Shown here piece after piece: positions 1-10,708 of a stretch of DNA of 64,000 nt. Within the stretch, counting starts at the first letter, position 1; each line of letters starts with the position of its first letter. This DNA comes from Streptomyces sp. NBRC 110035 (lineage in GTDB: Bacteria > Actinomycetota > Actinomycetes > Streptomycetales > Streptomycetaceae). The DNA is taken from assembly GCF_000829695.1 (NCBI RefSeq), contig NZ_BBNN01000022.1:1-64000 (forward strand). The letters run 5' to 3'. Under the pieces are notes generated by a model that did no database searches, had not been told where the DNA came from, and worked only from the letters and a program-made list of their open reading frames with translations. Position numbers and translations under genes: made by a program.

Positions 1-1
1 T

Positions 2-1081
2 GTGAGATGTGCGGATGGGGGCGGGCTGACCCCTGCGGGACGTCGGCGCCGGGAGTCGGCGCGGATGCAGGCGGCCGAGTTGTACGAGCAGGAGATCAAG
101 CAGTCGGAGGTCGCACGGCGACTGCGGGTGAGCGTGAAGTCGGCGTACCACTGGCAGCAGTTGTGGCGGGACGGCGGTCGTGGGGCGCTGGCCTCCCGCG
201 GCCCGAGCGGATCGCGATGCCGGCTGTCCCCGCGCTGTCTGGAGGAACTGGCCGGGTATCTCGAGGAGGGGCCGGCCGAGCACGGCTGGGTGGAGGATCA
301 GGTGTGGACCGCGGCGAGGGTGGCCACGCTGATCGGCAGGAAGTTTCACGTCTCCTACAGCGTCTCGGGTGCCACCAGGCTGATGCACCGGCTCGGCTTC
401 AGCCCCCAGGTCCCCGCGCGGCGGGTCGCCGAGCGCGACGAGCAGGCTGTGACCGCCCGGAGGGAGGCGACCTGGGCGGAGGTAAAAGAGCCCGGGCGGC
501 GTGCGGAGGTTACATCTGCTTCGAGGACGAAGCCGGGTTCACCCGCCGACCGCCCAAAGGACGTACCTGGGGCCGGCGCGGCCGCACCCCGGTCGTGACC
601 GTCAGCGGACGACGCTCAGGACGCCTGTCGCTGGCCGGACTGATCGCGATGCGGCCGGGCTCCCGCACGGCGGCTGTGCCACCGCCTGCGTACCCACCCC
701 GCCGGCAAAGGCGCACGCCGCAGCATGGGCGAGCGCGACTTCGTCGCGCTGGTCGATGGCACCCACCACCTCGTCCAGGCGCCGATCGTGCTGGTCTGGG
801 ACCGCCTGAACACCCACGTCTCCCACGCCATGCGTGAGGTGATCGCCCAGCGCGAATGGCTGACGGTGTTCCTGCTCCCCGCCTACTCACCCGATCTCAA
901 CCCCGTGGAATGGGTATGGGCACACGTCAAACGCAGCCTGGCCAACCTCGCAGTGGTCGCCCTCGACCGGCTCGAAACGCTGGTCCGCAACCGGCTCAAG
1001 CGCCTCCAGTACCGGTCCCACACCCTCGACGGCTTCATAGCCGGTACCGGCCTGACCCTCGTCGATCCAGCGTCACCTTGA
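2..1081 (+). pseudogene. IS630-family transposase, frameshifted remnant
   Basis: The sequence opens near the probable GTG start and encodes a helix-turn-helix N-terminus (SEVARRLRVSVKSAYHW) followed by the IS630 DDE core: FEDEAGF (first Asp), LVWDRLNTH (second Asp) and NPVEWVWAHVK (Glu). The reading frame is broken twice. Near 483-487 it moves back one base at an A-rich run, and near 670 one extra G restores the original frame, which then runs to the stop. The first shift could be programmed, because some IS630 elements use -1 slippage at A runs. The second has no slippery signal and looks like an inactivating insertion. No terminal inverted repeats were found by eye, and the left end lies at or beyond the window edge. 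It is probably a dead copy. Confidence 0.85.
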
Positions 1082-1091
1082 CGAGCCGAAG

Positions 1092-1385
1092 TCAGTAACG
1101 CGCGGCCTGTCCTTCCTCACTTGATCCGGCCGCGCTGCGCGCGAACTCCAGCAGGCGCTGTGACACCGACCCCTCCAACGCCCAGAAAAGCGTATTCCAA
1201 ACGGCACCGATCGGGCGCTCCGGCACCCGCACCATTGCCGGCCGCAGGGCCATTCCGGCCTCGGCGAACCACTCCAGCACGGTCAGCGTCTTGATCAGGC
1301 GGCCATGGGAGTCTCCGAGCACCTTGAGCACCTGCTGGCTCGATGACCAGGCTGTGTTCCGCCGAACCATGAGTGCGCCGCTCAA
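1092..1385 (-). other. Unidentified short ORF in degraded region
   Basis: A 97-codon leftward frame encodes LKVLGDSHGRLIKTLTVLEW and later RLLEFARSAAG. The amino-acid texture looks genuinely protein-like, but I do not recognise the family. It lies directly after the IS630 remnant and is probably a C-terminal fragment of a larger lost gene. The rest of the stretch from 1082 to 1576 shows nothing else I can support. This is either a remnant or chance. Confidence 0.25.
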
Positions 1386-1576
1386 GCGCAGCCCACACCA
1401 CCATGTCGGCCCCGCTTCGACGTCCTGGCCGCTGTGACGCGGCCAGGATTGCTCACCCCTCTGGCCAGCGTGAGGGCTTCACCCACGGCTTAGCGGATGC
1501 AGGAGAGCGAGGAGCAGGCCCGGTTCTCCGCGCGAACTGCCGGACCCAGTGCGGCCGCGGCCACGGCCTTCGCAGG

Positions 1577-2038
1577 TCAGCCCGTGCCGTTGGAGTAGTG
1601 CGTGTCAGGACGCTGCCGTGGGATGCCCGGATGGATCCGGCGCTTGAGGACGCTCCAGCGGTGAGGGGCGCCTTGCCGCAAGACGTACCAGGAGGCCGGG
1701 AGCGCGGCGGCGGCGTCCAGCGCGCTGCGGCCACGGCGCCGGGCCCGACTCTGCAGGGCGCCGAAATGGAGGCAGCCCTGGTGGAGTACGACCAGTTCGC
1801 CGTCGAGGACCAAGGGCTTGTCGAGGTCGGCCGCCGCCGCAGCGATCTCTGGGAAGGCACCGGTCAGGTCGGCTCCGTTCCTCGACTGGATCGTGATGTG
1901 GCCGGGGTGGGCGAAGACGATCGCGCGGAACCCGTCCCACTTCTGTTCCATGATCATTTCACCCGGGAGGGCACCGTCCGGGGGCAGCTCTCGTCGGGCT
2001 TCGGTGAGCATCGGCGCGATCGGAGGGGTCAGGACCAC
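1577..2038 (-). pseudogene. ATP-dependent DNA ligase, N-terminal fragment
   Basis: The frame starts MVLTPPIAPMLTEARRELPP and reaches the adenylation motif I, EQKWDGFR, in which the Lys would carry AMP in an active ligase. It continues through LVLDGELVV and HFGALQSR, which are typical of the LigC/LigD-type ligases that actinobacteria use in end joining. After about residue 120 (near 1680) similarity stops and the frame ends early, so motifs IV-V and the OB-fold are missing. A full ligase domain has about 300-350 residues. Loss of the C-terminal two thirds means it cannot seal DNA. It belongs to the decayed block at the left end of the window. Confidence 0.75.
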
Positions 2039-2306
2039 CCTTCACATCTACGCCGTCCGTGGCGCGTGTGCGCGCTGGGCTGCACCGAACCGGGTGGGAT
2101 GAGCGGAACGACCATGCGGATCCATGGCGCAGGGGGGCTGCTATTTTCCAGCTCACAGCCCTCTCCGCGAGGGTGATGTCAGGGAGTTCTCAGGGGGGTC
2201 CCGAGCGAAAGACATTGGAATATCGGGAAACACCAAGAAACACACTTTGGTCCTGGTCACAGCCCCATAAGAAGATCCCACCGCAGCTCAAGCCCGTACC
2301 TTCTCG

Positions 2307-2420
2307 ATGTACGAGGAGTACAAGGAGCCGCTCTACGCCGCTCCCCCGCCGCTCCCCCGCATGGTCGACGCCGGCCGCCTGGGCCGCAAGAGCGGATCCG
2401 GCTTCTACACCTACGGCTGA
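2307..2420 (+). pseudogene. 3-hydroxyacyl-CoA dehydrogenase C-terminal stub
   Basis: Thirty-seven codons read MYEEYKEPLYAAPPPLPRMV and end with GRLGRKSGSGFYTYG and a stop. This is the characteristic C-terminus of 3-hydroxybutyryl-CoA dehydrogenases (FadB2/Hbd-like), including the G-R-K-x-G-x-G-F-Y-x-Y signature. Nothing upstream in the same frame resembles the NAD-binding domain, so only the tail of a lost gene survives. The hairpin at 2490-2529 may be its old terminator. The rest of 2039-2660 shows no other gene. Confidence 0.7.
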
Positions 2421-2489
2421 CACGGCCGCCCCTGCCGGAGAACCGACGCTCCGGCACGTTCACCGACCGTCACGTTCCGGCCATGCGAA

Positions 2490-2529
2490 CGGGCCCGGTG
2501 CCCCTGGGTCACCAGGCGCACCGGGCCCG
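2490..2529. terminator. Strong hairpin terminator
   Basis: A perfect 12-bp stem (CGGGCCCGGTGC with its complement) is extended by a CCTGG/CCAGG inner stem around a 4-base loop, with one C-C mismatch between. There is no T run, which is normal for Streptomyces terminators. It separates the decayed block from the downstream gene. Confidence 0.6.
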
Positions 2530-2660
2530 CGGCGTTCACACACCGTGTGCGCTCCGGGCTCGCATATGCCTCTCGCACACTCTTACCCCGCGTCCACCAG
2601 GGGAGTTGACTCACCCTCCGCAGGCAAGGGATGAGAAGGATGACGGAGAGGAGCGGACTT

Positions 2661-2918
2661 GTGACCGCCGATCCCGAACAGCCCGCCGTCCAGGGTGAAC
2701 TCGCGGAGTTACGGCGCCGCCTCGACGTGGCATACGCCCGCGTCGAGGGCGGACTGGCCCTGCTCAGCCATCGCACCGAGGAGGCGGCCAGGGAGCTGGA
2801 CGAGCTGAACACCCGGATCGTCACCCTGGAACACGCCCGCTGGCCGCTCCAGGCGGTCGCGGCCGTCACGGCCGTGGGCGCGCTCCTCGTGACGGTCTGG
2901 CAGGCGTTCGGCCGCTGA
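2661..2918 (+). CDS. Small coiled-coil protein with one membrane helix
   Basis: This 85-aa protein begins at a GTG preceded by AGGAG seven bases upstream. In-frame ATGs at 2631 and 2640 are worse placed. Residues about 10-60 are charged and heptad-like (ELAELRRRLDVAYARVEGGL, then REAARELDEL-type spacing), predicting a coiled coil. Residues about 64-82 are hydrophobic (AVAAVTAVGALLVTVWQAF) and end in GR, predicting a single C-terminal membrane helix. Small proteins of this plan are common near Streptomyces accessory regions and have no defined function. I do not recognise a named family. It stands alone, tail-to-tail with the Nudix gene. Confidence 0.6.
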   Translation: MTADPEQPAVQGELAELRRRLDVAYARVEGGLALLSHRTEEAARELDELNTRIVTLEHARWPLQAVAAVTAVGALLVTVWQAFGR

Positions 2919-2964
2919 ACCACGCACCCGGGCCGGACGGCCGACGGCCGCACAAGGGGCTGGG

Positions 2965-3504
2965 TCAGGTGTCCTGGCCCAGCCTGAGATGGTGCAGCAG
3001 GAGTAACGCGGCCGCCATGGTGGCGGCCGGGACCTCGCCACGGGCGACCAGGTCGGGGACCACCTTGAGCGGTACCCACTCCCGGCGGTCCGACTCGAAG
3101 TCGTCCACCGGGTGTCCGAGGTACTCGGCCTCGTCGGCCCAGTAGATGTGGTGCCGGGCGTCGGTGAGCCCGTTGGACGGTTCCACGCTCATGAGGTGGT
3201 GCAGGGGCCCCGGCCGCCAGCCGGTCTCCTCCTCCAGTTCCCTGGCCGCCGCCCGGACGACGTCCTCGCCGTCCTCGACGACCCCGGCCGCGAGTTCCCA
3301 CCCCCAGCTGTCGGTGATGAAGCGGTGGCGCCACAGGAGGAGGACCTCGTTGGCCTCGTTGACCACCGTGGCCACGGCGACGGGCCGCAGCCGGATGAGG
3401 AAGTGGTCGAGCTGCCGGCCGTCCGGCAGCTCGACCTCCGCGAGGTTGACGCTGAACCAGCGGTTGGCGTACACGGTTTGTTCGTTCTTGTTCGTCCACT
3501 GCAC
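2965..3504 (-). CDS. Nudix hydrolase
   Basis: The 179-aa protein carries a complete Nudix box: Gly, five residues, Glu, seven residues, then RELEEETG, at about residues 75-97. The REXXEE glutamates bind the metal used to hydrolyse a nucleoside diphosphate linked to another group. The flanking sequence (WRHRFITDSWGWELAAGVVE) resembles ADP-ribose or NDP-sugar pyrophosphatases, but the exact substrate is not readable. The frame is open further upstream. I chose the GTG at 3504 because GGAAGG lies about ten bases before it and the protein then starts with a typical VQWTNKNEQTVY strand. It is a single gene, convergent with the small membrane protein. Confidence 0.85.
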   Translation of the reverse strand: MQWTNKNEQTVYANRWFSVNLAEVELPDGRQLDHFLIRLRPVAVATVVNEANEVLLLWRHRFITDSWGWELAAGVVEDGEDVVRAAARELEEETGWRPGPLHHLMSVEPSNGLTDARHHIYWADEAEYLGHPVDDFESDRREWVPLKVVPDLVARGEVPAATMAAALLLLHHLRLGQDT

Positions 3505-3648
3505 GGTTATGCCACCTTCCGTTCGATGGGTGGCAATATCGCAGCAGTGACGGTTCGGCAGCAGGCGCACAGGAGTGAGCCCGCGGCGCAGCGGACGGCG
3601 CGGTGCGGGCGCACGGTGCGGGGCACCCGGCTGCAGCGCCGGCAGCGG

Positions 3649-4989
3649 TTACAGCGGTACGCGCAGTGCCCCGTCGATGAGTTCGGCCGCCTCGGCGGTC
3701 CCTTCACAGCCGTTGCGCACCAGGTGCTCACGCACGGCGCGAAGCCTGTCGCGCAACCGCTGCGACTCCATTCCCCGGGCCTGCTCGGCCATCTGCACGG
3801 CGATGGCGACCGCTTTGTCGGCGTTGCCCTGTCGCAGCTCGATGGTGCTGAGCATGGCGAGCCGGTGCACCCGGCCCCGGTCGTGCGCGGGGTTGCCGAC
3901 GGCGGCGGCCGCGTGCTCGCCCGCCGCGGCCAGTTCGCCGAGGCTGAGCAGGGCCTCCGCCACCTGCACGTTGACCAGGCCGGGCTGGACATAGCCGGTC
4001 TCGTCGGGTTCGTGTCCGCGCCGGATGCGCTCGGCGGCCTGCTCGGCACGCCGGATGCGGGACAGCGCGCCGGTGCTGTCGCCGAGGTGGGCGTACGCCT
4101 TGGCCTGCATCGCGTACAGGTCGGAGGCGAGCGCCGGGGTGATGTGCTTCCCGGCGGCGCGGAGCGCGGCCTCCGCGAAGGCGACGGCCTGCCGGTACTC
4201 CCGCATGAACAGCGACTGGTTGACGAGGAGTGCGATCACATACGCGCCGAGTCCCCGGTCCCCGCTGGCTTTTGCCAGCCTCAGCGCCTGGTGGAAGTAG
4301 CGCTGGGCCAGACCGTGGGCGTCGGAGTCGTAGGCGCAGATTCCGGCGACGGCCACCAGCCCGCCGGTGGCCCGGTGCAGTTGACGGCCCATGGCGTCGG
4401 TGTAGCCGCCGCGGAGCAGCGGAGCGGCCTCGGTGTTGAGGAAGCCGACGATGCGGTCACGGGTCGCGACGCCGCCGGCCTTGCGGTACATCTGCTCGTA
4501 GTGGCCGCGGGCGGCGCGCAGCATGTCCAGGTCGCCGGGGGTGACCCGGTGCCGGCCGCCGCGCGAGACGTCGACGTCCTCGGGCGGGTTCTCCCACTCC
4601 CAGACGGGCATCACGGCGGGGGTGCCGGTGACGGCGGGCGCGCCCAGTATGTGCGGGCGCCGCTGCTGGTCGGAGCGCCACAGCGCGGTGGCACGCTCCA
4701 CGAAGCCGCAGAGCGTGCCCGTGTGCGGGGCGGCGGGTTCGCCGGGGACGCCGAGGCCTATGTCGTCGAGGGTGACCGGGCGCTGCAGCCGGGCGGCCAG
4801 CACCTCGCAGATCAGGTCGGGCACCTGGCCCCGGGGCCGCTGCCCTTTCAGCCAGCGTGCCACGGCGGTGTGTTCGTACCTGAGGGACAGTCCGCGCGTC
4901 CGGCCGGCCTGGTTGACGTGCGCGGCCAGGCCCGCGTGCGAGATACCGGCCTCGTCCAGGACCGCGTCGAGCAGAGTGTTGGGCTGCAT
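3649..4989 (-). CDS. Streptomyces TPR regulator (NsdA-like family)
   Basis: The 446-aa protein has an N-terminal helix-turn-helix-like region of about 70 residues (DEAGISHAGLAAHVNQAG then YEHTAVARWLKG). It is followed by a linker with PVWEWENPPEDVDVSRGG and a C-terminal half of helical TPR-type repeats (for example RYFHQALRLAKASGDRGLGA and ALASDLYAMQAKAYAHLGD). This plan is typical of a Streptomyces-specific family that includes NsdA-like regulators of development and antibiotic production. I recall the family but cannot say which paralogue this is. A perfect palindrome lies 44 bp upstream of the start, which suggests autoregulation or control by a partner. It is monocistronic. The very long frame on the opposite strand is a GC-rich shadow. 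Confidence 0.75.
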   Translation of the reverse strand: MQPNTLLDAVLDEAGISHAGLAAHVNQAGRTRGLSLRYEHTAVARWLKGQRPRGQVPDLICEVLAARLQRPVTLDDIGLGVPGEPAAPHTGTLCGFVERATALWRSDQQRRPHILGAPAVTGTPAVMPVWEWENPPEDVDVSRGGRHRVTPGDLDMLRAARGHYEQMYRKAGGVATRDRIVGFLNTEAAPLLRGGYTDAMGRQLHRATGGLVAVAGICAYDSDAHGLAQRYFHQALRLAKASGDRGLGAYVIALLVNQSLFMREYRQAVAFAEAALRAAGKHITPALASDLYAMQAKAYAHLGDSTGALSRIRRAEQAAERIRRGHEPDETGYVQPGLVNVQVAEALLSLGELAAAGEHAAAAVGNPAHDRGRVHRLAMLSTIELRQGNADKAVAIAVQMAEQARGMESQRLRDRLRAVREHLVRNGCEGTAEAAELIDGALRVPL

Positions 4990-5032
4990 GAGGCCCCCCG
5001 GGGGATCGGTGCCGACAGAGTAGTGGGTGGGC

Positions 5033-5051
5033 GTTCACACGGGGTGTGAAC
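5033..5051. promoter_or_regulatory. Palindromic operator upstream of TPR regulator
   Basis: GTTCACAC-GGG-GTGTGAAC is a perfect 8-bp inverted repeat with a 3-base spacer, 44 bp before the ATG at 4989. A -10-like TACTCT (minus strand, 5017-5022) lies between it and the gene, so a bound protein would sit over the -35 region. The binding protein is unknown; autoregulation is an inference. Confidence 0.6.
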
Positions 5052-5267
5052 GGAGTGCCCGCATCCGCAGGGTGCGCGCGCTGTCGCGGAGAGTCGCCGG
5101 CCGGTTGACTGAGGTGCCTCGAAAGAGGCCGGCCGGGCCGCCGGCTCCCCCTCGTACAGTGCGGCGGCCCGCTTGTGCGCCGTCCGCCCGGCTGCCTGCC
5201 CGACACTTTGCGGCGGGGCGGACGGCACCGCCGGCCCGGACGGCGGCGACCGCGCCGGTCACGACGG

Positions 5268-6338
5268 TCACGACGACGGGTGCTGCAGCGGGTTCGTCGG
5301 GGAGAGGTCCGCCGCGCCCGGGTGCGCGGCAGTGCCCTGCGGCTCCGAGGGCGCGCGGGAGGACGGGCGCTCGTTCCTGAGGACCAGCAGGGCGACGTCG
5401 TCCTTGGGCGGGCCACCGGTGTGGCGGACCAGCGCCGTGAGGACCGTCCGCAGGACGGACTGCGGTGTGGGCGGGGCGGCCTCGCACGCGACCGAGGCCA
5501 GCACCTCGGACAGCGGAAAGAAGGTGCCGCCGGCGTCCCGTGCGTCCTCGGCTCCGTCCGTGTGCAGGACGAGCGTGTCGCCCGGCAGCAGCCTGCCGCA
5601 GGAAACGACGGGAAGCCCTGCGGGCAGCGGGAACGGACCGAGCGGCGGGAGCGGACCGGCACGGGCGATCGGCTCGGCCCGTGCACCGCTCAGCAGGTGG
5701 GGCCAGGGGTGCCCGCAGTTCAGGGCGCGCATCTGCCCGTCGGGAAGGATCTCGAGCAGCAGGACGGTGACGAACTCCTCGGCGGTCCGGAAGTCGTGGC
5801 CGGTGCCCGCCGGCAGGCGCTCGGCACGCGCCCGCTCCCGCAGGTGACGGCCCATCGCCCGCTCCAGCCGGCGCAGGACTCCGGTCAGGTCGGGCTCGTC
5901 GTGCACGGCCTCACGGAAGCCGTCGAGAACGGCACCGACGGTGGGGGCCGCTGCGATCCCGTGTCCGCGGACGTCGCCGATGACGGCCCGTACGCCGTAC
6001 TCGGTGGCGACCACCGCATACAGATCGCCGCCGATCCGGGCGCCCCGGTCGGCGGACAGTTGGACGGCGGCGACGGCCAGCCCGTCGACACGGGGAGGCG
6101 GCCGCAGCATCCGCCGCGTGGAGCGGGCCGTCGTGCGGCTCCGCCGCACCTCCCGCAGCAGGCTCCGCCCGACGTGCAGGGCCAGCCCGGTACCGAGGGC
6201 GCCGAGGACGCCGGGCCGCAGTCCACGGGCGAGCGCCCGGCGCAGCGGACAGTGGTCGGGCACCCATGGGGTGGTCGACCCCGATGAGGTGGTCCCGGAC
6301 CGTCCCGCGCGGGGCGGTCCAGCCTTGAAGAGGATCAT
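5268..6338 (-). CDS. PP2C/SpoIIE-type serine phosphatase
   Basis: The 356-aa protein has a short N-terminal region with one probable membrane segment (VLGALGTGLALHVG, about residues 42-55) followed by a SpoIIE/RsbU phosphatase domain. Metal-binding and catalytic signatures are visible: ARIGGDLYAVV, GDVRGHGIAAA, LHTDGAEDARD and KDDVALLVL. In this family the enzyme dephosphorylates anti-sigma antagonists or similar phosphoserine proteins. No kinase, STAS or GAF partner domain is fused here, so the input and target are unknown. The ATG at 6338 is chosen because it gives the first sensible protein start after a G-rich Shine-Dalgarno. The longer upstream frame is low-complexity. Confidence 0.85.
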   Translation of the reverse strand: MILFKAGPPRAGRSGTTSSGSTTPWVPDHCPLRRALARGLRPGVLGALGTGLALHVGRSLLREVRRSRTTARSTRRMLRPPPRVDGLAVAAVQLSADRGARIGGDLYAVVATEYGVRAVIGDVRGHGIAAAPTVGAVLDGFREAVHDEPDLTGVLRRLERAMGRHLRERARAERLPAGTGHDFRTAEEFVTVLLLEILPDGQMRALNCGHPWPHLLSGARAEPIARAGPLPPLGPFPLPAGLPVVSCGRLLPGDTLVLHTDGAEDARDAGGTFFPLSEVLASVACEAAPPTPQSVLRTVLTALVRHTGGPPKDDVALLVLRNERPSSRAPSEPQGTAAHPGAADLSPTNPLQHPSS

Positions 6339-6749
6339 GCCGATGGCCCCCCACTCTTGGCCCTGACAGCGTAGACCGGCCTGGAAAGGCCGGTCCGATT
6401 CTGTCGACCGCATCACCATATCCGGACGTATCGCCCGGAAATGCCACCCGAACGAGTGAGGTGACCGTCGGGAACGGATGTGAACAGATGCGCAGGGGAC
6501 GCATGAGTCCCCGAGGGACGGGGGACGGCTGATCCTGCCCGGCAGGTCGAGCCCGGAGGCGGTGGTCGGTGCCGTCCGGCGATACCGCGCCGGGACCGCC
6601 GCGCCCGACGAGGAGGCGGAGGAAGCCGGGGACGCGCCGAACCCATCGGATGCGCCGGGGCCTTGGGCCTCAGCGGCACCGGCGGGAGCCACCGGTCGGT
6701 TTCCCGAGCCCTCCCCCGCTCTCAGGATCCCGGACCCCGGGAACACGCG

Positions 6750-6806
6750 GGGGCCGCGTGGCCGGCCTCGGCACGGCGAACCGTACCCGGCCGGCCACGC
6801 GGCCCC
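6750..6806. terminator. 18-bp perfect stem-loop after pheST
   Basis: The arms at 6750-6767 and 6789-6806 are perfect 18-bp complements (GGGGCCGCGTGGCCGG...). The 21-base loop contains a second small hairpin, ACGG-CGAA-CCGT. Lying about 70 bp beyond the pheT stop, it should act as a strong terminator of the pheST transcript. Confidence 0.7.
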
Positions 6807-6853
6807 GGAGAACCCGCCGGTGCCGGCCCGGAGACCCCGCCGTCTCCGGCGGG

Positions 6854-6872
6854 CCCTCCGAAGCCCGGAGGG
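6854..6872 (-). terminator. Short hairpin right after pheT stop
   Basis: A CCCTCCG stem pairs with CGGAGGG around a 5-base loop, 2 bp beyond the pheT stop codon. It is probably the proximal terminator or a 3'-end processing block, backed by the larger hairpin further on. Confidence 0.5.
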
Positions 6873-6874
6873 TG

Positions 6875-9438
6875 TCAGCCCCTCAGGACCGCCCCGGTGC
6901 GCTCGCCCGCGAGGGCGACCGCCGTCTCCCGGGCCGCGGAGGCCTCGTCGACCGTCAGTGTCCGGTCGGCCGCGCGGAACCTCAGCGCGTACGCCAGGGA
7001 CCTGCGGCCCTCGCCCAGCTGCTCGGTGCTCTCGTACACGTCGAACAGCCGGATGGACTCCAGCAGTTCACCGGCGCCCTCGCGCAGCGCCGCCTCGACG
7101 TCGGAGGCCGGCACGGTCCCGTCGACGACCAGGGCGACGTCCTGGGTGGCGACCGGGAAGGTGGAGATGGCCGGCGCCTGCGGGATGCCTCGGCCGGCCT
7201 GCTCCAGGGCGTCGAGGTCGACCTCCATCGCGCAGGTGCGCGGAGGCAGGCCCAGGTTCTTCACCACGCGCGGGTGCAGCTCACCGGCGTGGCCGACGAC
7301 CCGCTCGGTGCCGTCGACGGTGACCGCCAGTTCGGCGCAGCGGCCCGGGTGCCACGGGCCGTACCGGCCCTTGCGGACGACGAGTTCGGCGCCCGCCTCG
7401 GCGGCGACGCCGCGGGCGGCCTCGACCGCGTCGGCCCAGCCGGCCGGACGGCCCGCGCCCCACCAGCCGGCCTGCTCGCGGGCACCGGCGAGGACGACGG
7501 CGACGTGCCGCGGCTGGTGGGGCAGCGCCGCGTCGAGACCGGCCAGTTCCTCGTCGGTGGGCCGGCGGTCCACGGGCAGCCGGGGGGCGGTCCGCTGCTC
7601 CTCGCGCGGCTTGAAGACGAGGCCGGTCTCGAACAGCGCGAGGTCGTGGCTGCCGCGTCCGTCGTTGCGCCGCAGCGCGCCGAGCAGGCCGGGCAGCAGC
7701 GAGGTGCGCAGCGCGGGCTCCTCGTCGTTGAGCGGGTTGGTCAGCTTCACCACCCGGCGGGCCGGGTCGTCGGCGTCCAGGCCGAGCTGGTCGAGGATCT
7801 GCTCGCCGACGAACGGGTAGTTCGGCGCCTCGACGTATCCGGCACCGGCCAGGGCCCGGCCGGTCCGGCGGTGCAGCCGCTGCCGGGAGGTCAGCCCGCG
7901 TCCGGCGGGGGGCCGGGGCAGGGTGGCGGGCAGGTTCTCGTAGCCCTCGAGCCGGATGACCTCTTCGGCCAGGTCGTTCGGATCGGTCAGGTCGGGCCGC
8001 CAGGACGGCACGGTGACGATCAGCTCGTCCTGTCCGCCCGTCGCCCGGCCGGCACCCCCCGACGACGCGTTCCACGCGGCGGTGTTTCCCACCACGTCGC
8101 AGCCGACCTGCTGGAGGCGGCGCACGACGGTCTCCCGGCCGTAGACGACACCGGCGACCCGGTCGGGGTGGTCGGCCGGGAGGGTGATCGTGTGGGGCGC
8201 GGACGGGGCGACGACCTCGGTGACCCCGGCCTCGGCGGTACCGCCGGCGAGCAGCACCAGCAGGTCGACGGTGCGCTGCGCGGCAGCGGCGGCGGCCTGC
8301 GGGTCGACGCCGCGCTCGAAGCGCCGGGACGCCTCGGAGGACAGCTTGTGCCGGCGGGCCGTGCGCGCGATCGACACGGCGTCGAAGTGCGCGGCCTCGA
8401 TCACCACGTCGGCCGTGGCCTTCTCGACGTCGTGGTCGGCGATCTCGGTGTCGGCGCCGCCCATGACGCCGGCGAGCCCGATCGGGCCGCGCTCGTCGGT
8501 GATCACCAGGTCCTCGGCGTCGAGGGTGCGCCGCACGCCGTCGAGGGTGGTGAGCTTCTCCCCCTGCCCTGCCCGGCGCACACCGATGGTGCCCTGCACC
8601 AGGGAGCGGTCGTAGGCGTGCAGCGGCTGGCCGAGCTCCAGCATCACGTAGTTGGTGACGTCGACGGCCAGGGAGACCGGGCGCATGCCGGCCTTCTGCA
8701 GTCGGCGGGTGAGCCAGATCGGGGAGCGGGCGTCGGGGCTGAGCCCCGTCACCGTGCGGGCCGTGAAGCGGTCGCAGCCGACGGGGTCGGAGACCTTCAC
8801 CGGGTAGCCGAACGCGTTCGGCCCGGGGACGTCGAGCAGGGCCGGGTCGCGCAGCGGCAGCCCGTAGGCGGTGGCGGTCTCGCGGGCCACGCCGCGCATC
8901 GACAGGCAGTAGCCGCGGTCCGGGGTGACGGCGATGTCGAGGACCTCGTCGACCAGCTCGAGCAGTTCGACGGCGTCCGTGCCGACCTCGGTCTCGGGCG
9001 GCAGGACGATGATGCCCTTGCTGCCGTCGTCGCCCATGCCCAGCTCGTCGCCGGAGCAGATCATGCCGTGCGAGACCTTGCCGTAGGTCTTGCGGGCGGC
9101 GATCGCGAACCCGCCGGGCAGCACCGCGCCGGGGAGCACCACGACGACCTTGTCGCCCACCGCGAAGTTGCGGGCGCCGCAGACGATCTCCTGGGGCGCG
9201 CCGGTGCCGTTGGCCTGTCCGACGTCGACCGTGCAGAAGCGGATGGGCTTCTTGAAGCCCTCCAGTTCCTCGATGGTGAGCACCCGGCCGACGACCAGGG
9301 GGCCCTTGAGGTCGGCGCCGAGGTGTTCGACCGTCTCGACCTCGAGGCCGGCCGAAATGAGCTTGGCCTGGACGTCGCGCCCGGTCTCAGTCACCGGCAG
9401 GTCGACGTACTCCCGCAGCCAGGAAAGCGGGACCCGCA

Positions 9439-9439
<1 letters not shown>
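6875..9439 (-). CDS. pheT: Phenylalanyl-tRNA synthetase beta subunit
   Basis: The 854-aa protein begins [18 protein letters not shown], the hallmark PheT N-terminus. It contains the tRNA-binding OB region (about residues 40-150), B3/B4 editing domains in the centre (for example [17 protein letters not shown]), B5 around residues 420-500 and a C-terminal anticodon-binding fold ending [20 protein letters not shown]. Together with PheS it forms the alpha2-beta2 cytoplasmic enzyme that charges tRNA-Phe and edits Tyr-tRNA-Phe. Its ATG overlaps the pheS stop (TGATG), so translation is coupled. Length matches other actinobacterial PheT proteins. Confidence 0.97.
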
Positions 9440-10599
<1,160 letters not shown>

Positions 10600-10708
10600 T
10601 CACCGGCTCGTGGCCGAAGCGTCTCCGTCTGCGGGACACAAAGGTGCCAGGGGCCGAGTCTAACGGGGTGGGGGACCGCGAATGCGCCCGTGGGGCCCGG
10701 GGTGCGCG

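Larger units (their letters stand above)
6339..6874. other. Non-coding gap between pheT and phosphatase gene
   Basis: There is no credible gene in this 536-bp gap. It holds the phosphatase promoter region near its left end and two hairpins close to pheT, listed separately. The long frames that cross it are shadows of pheT. Confidence 0.6.

Noticed and set aside
3112..5049. 645-codon rightward open frame across the Nudix and TPR regulator genes
   Set aside because: It spans two real genes on the other strand and has no recognisable domain.
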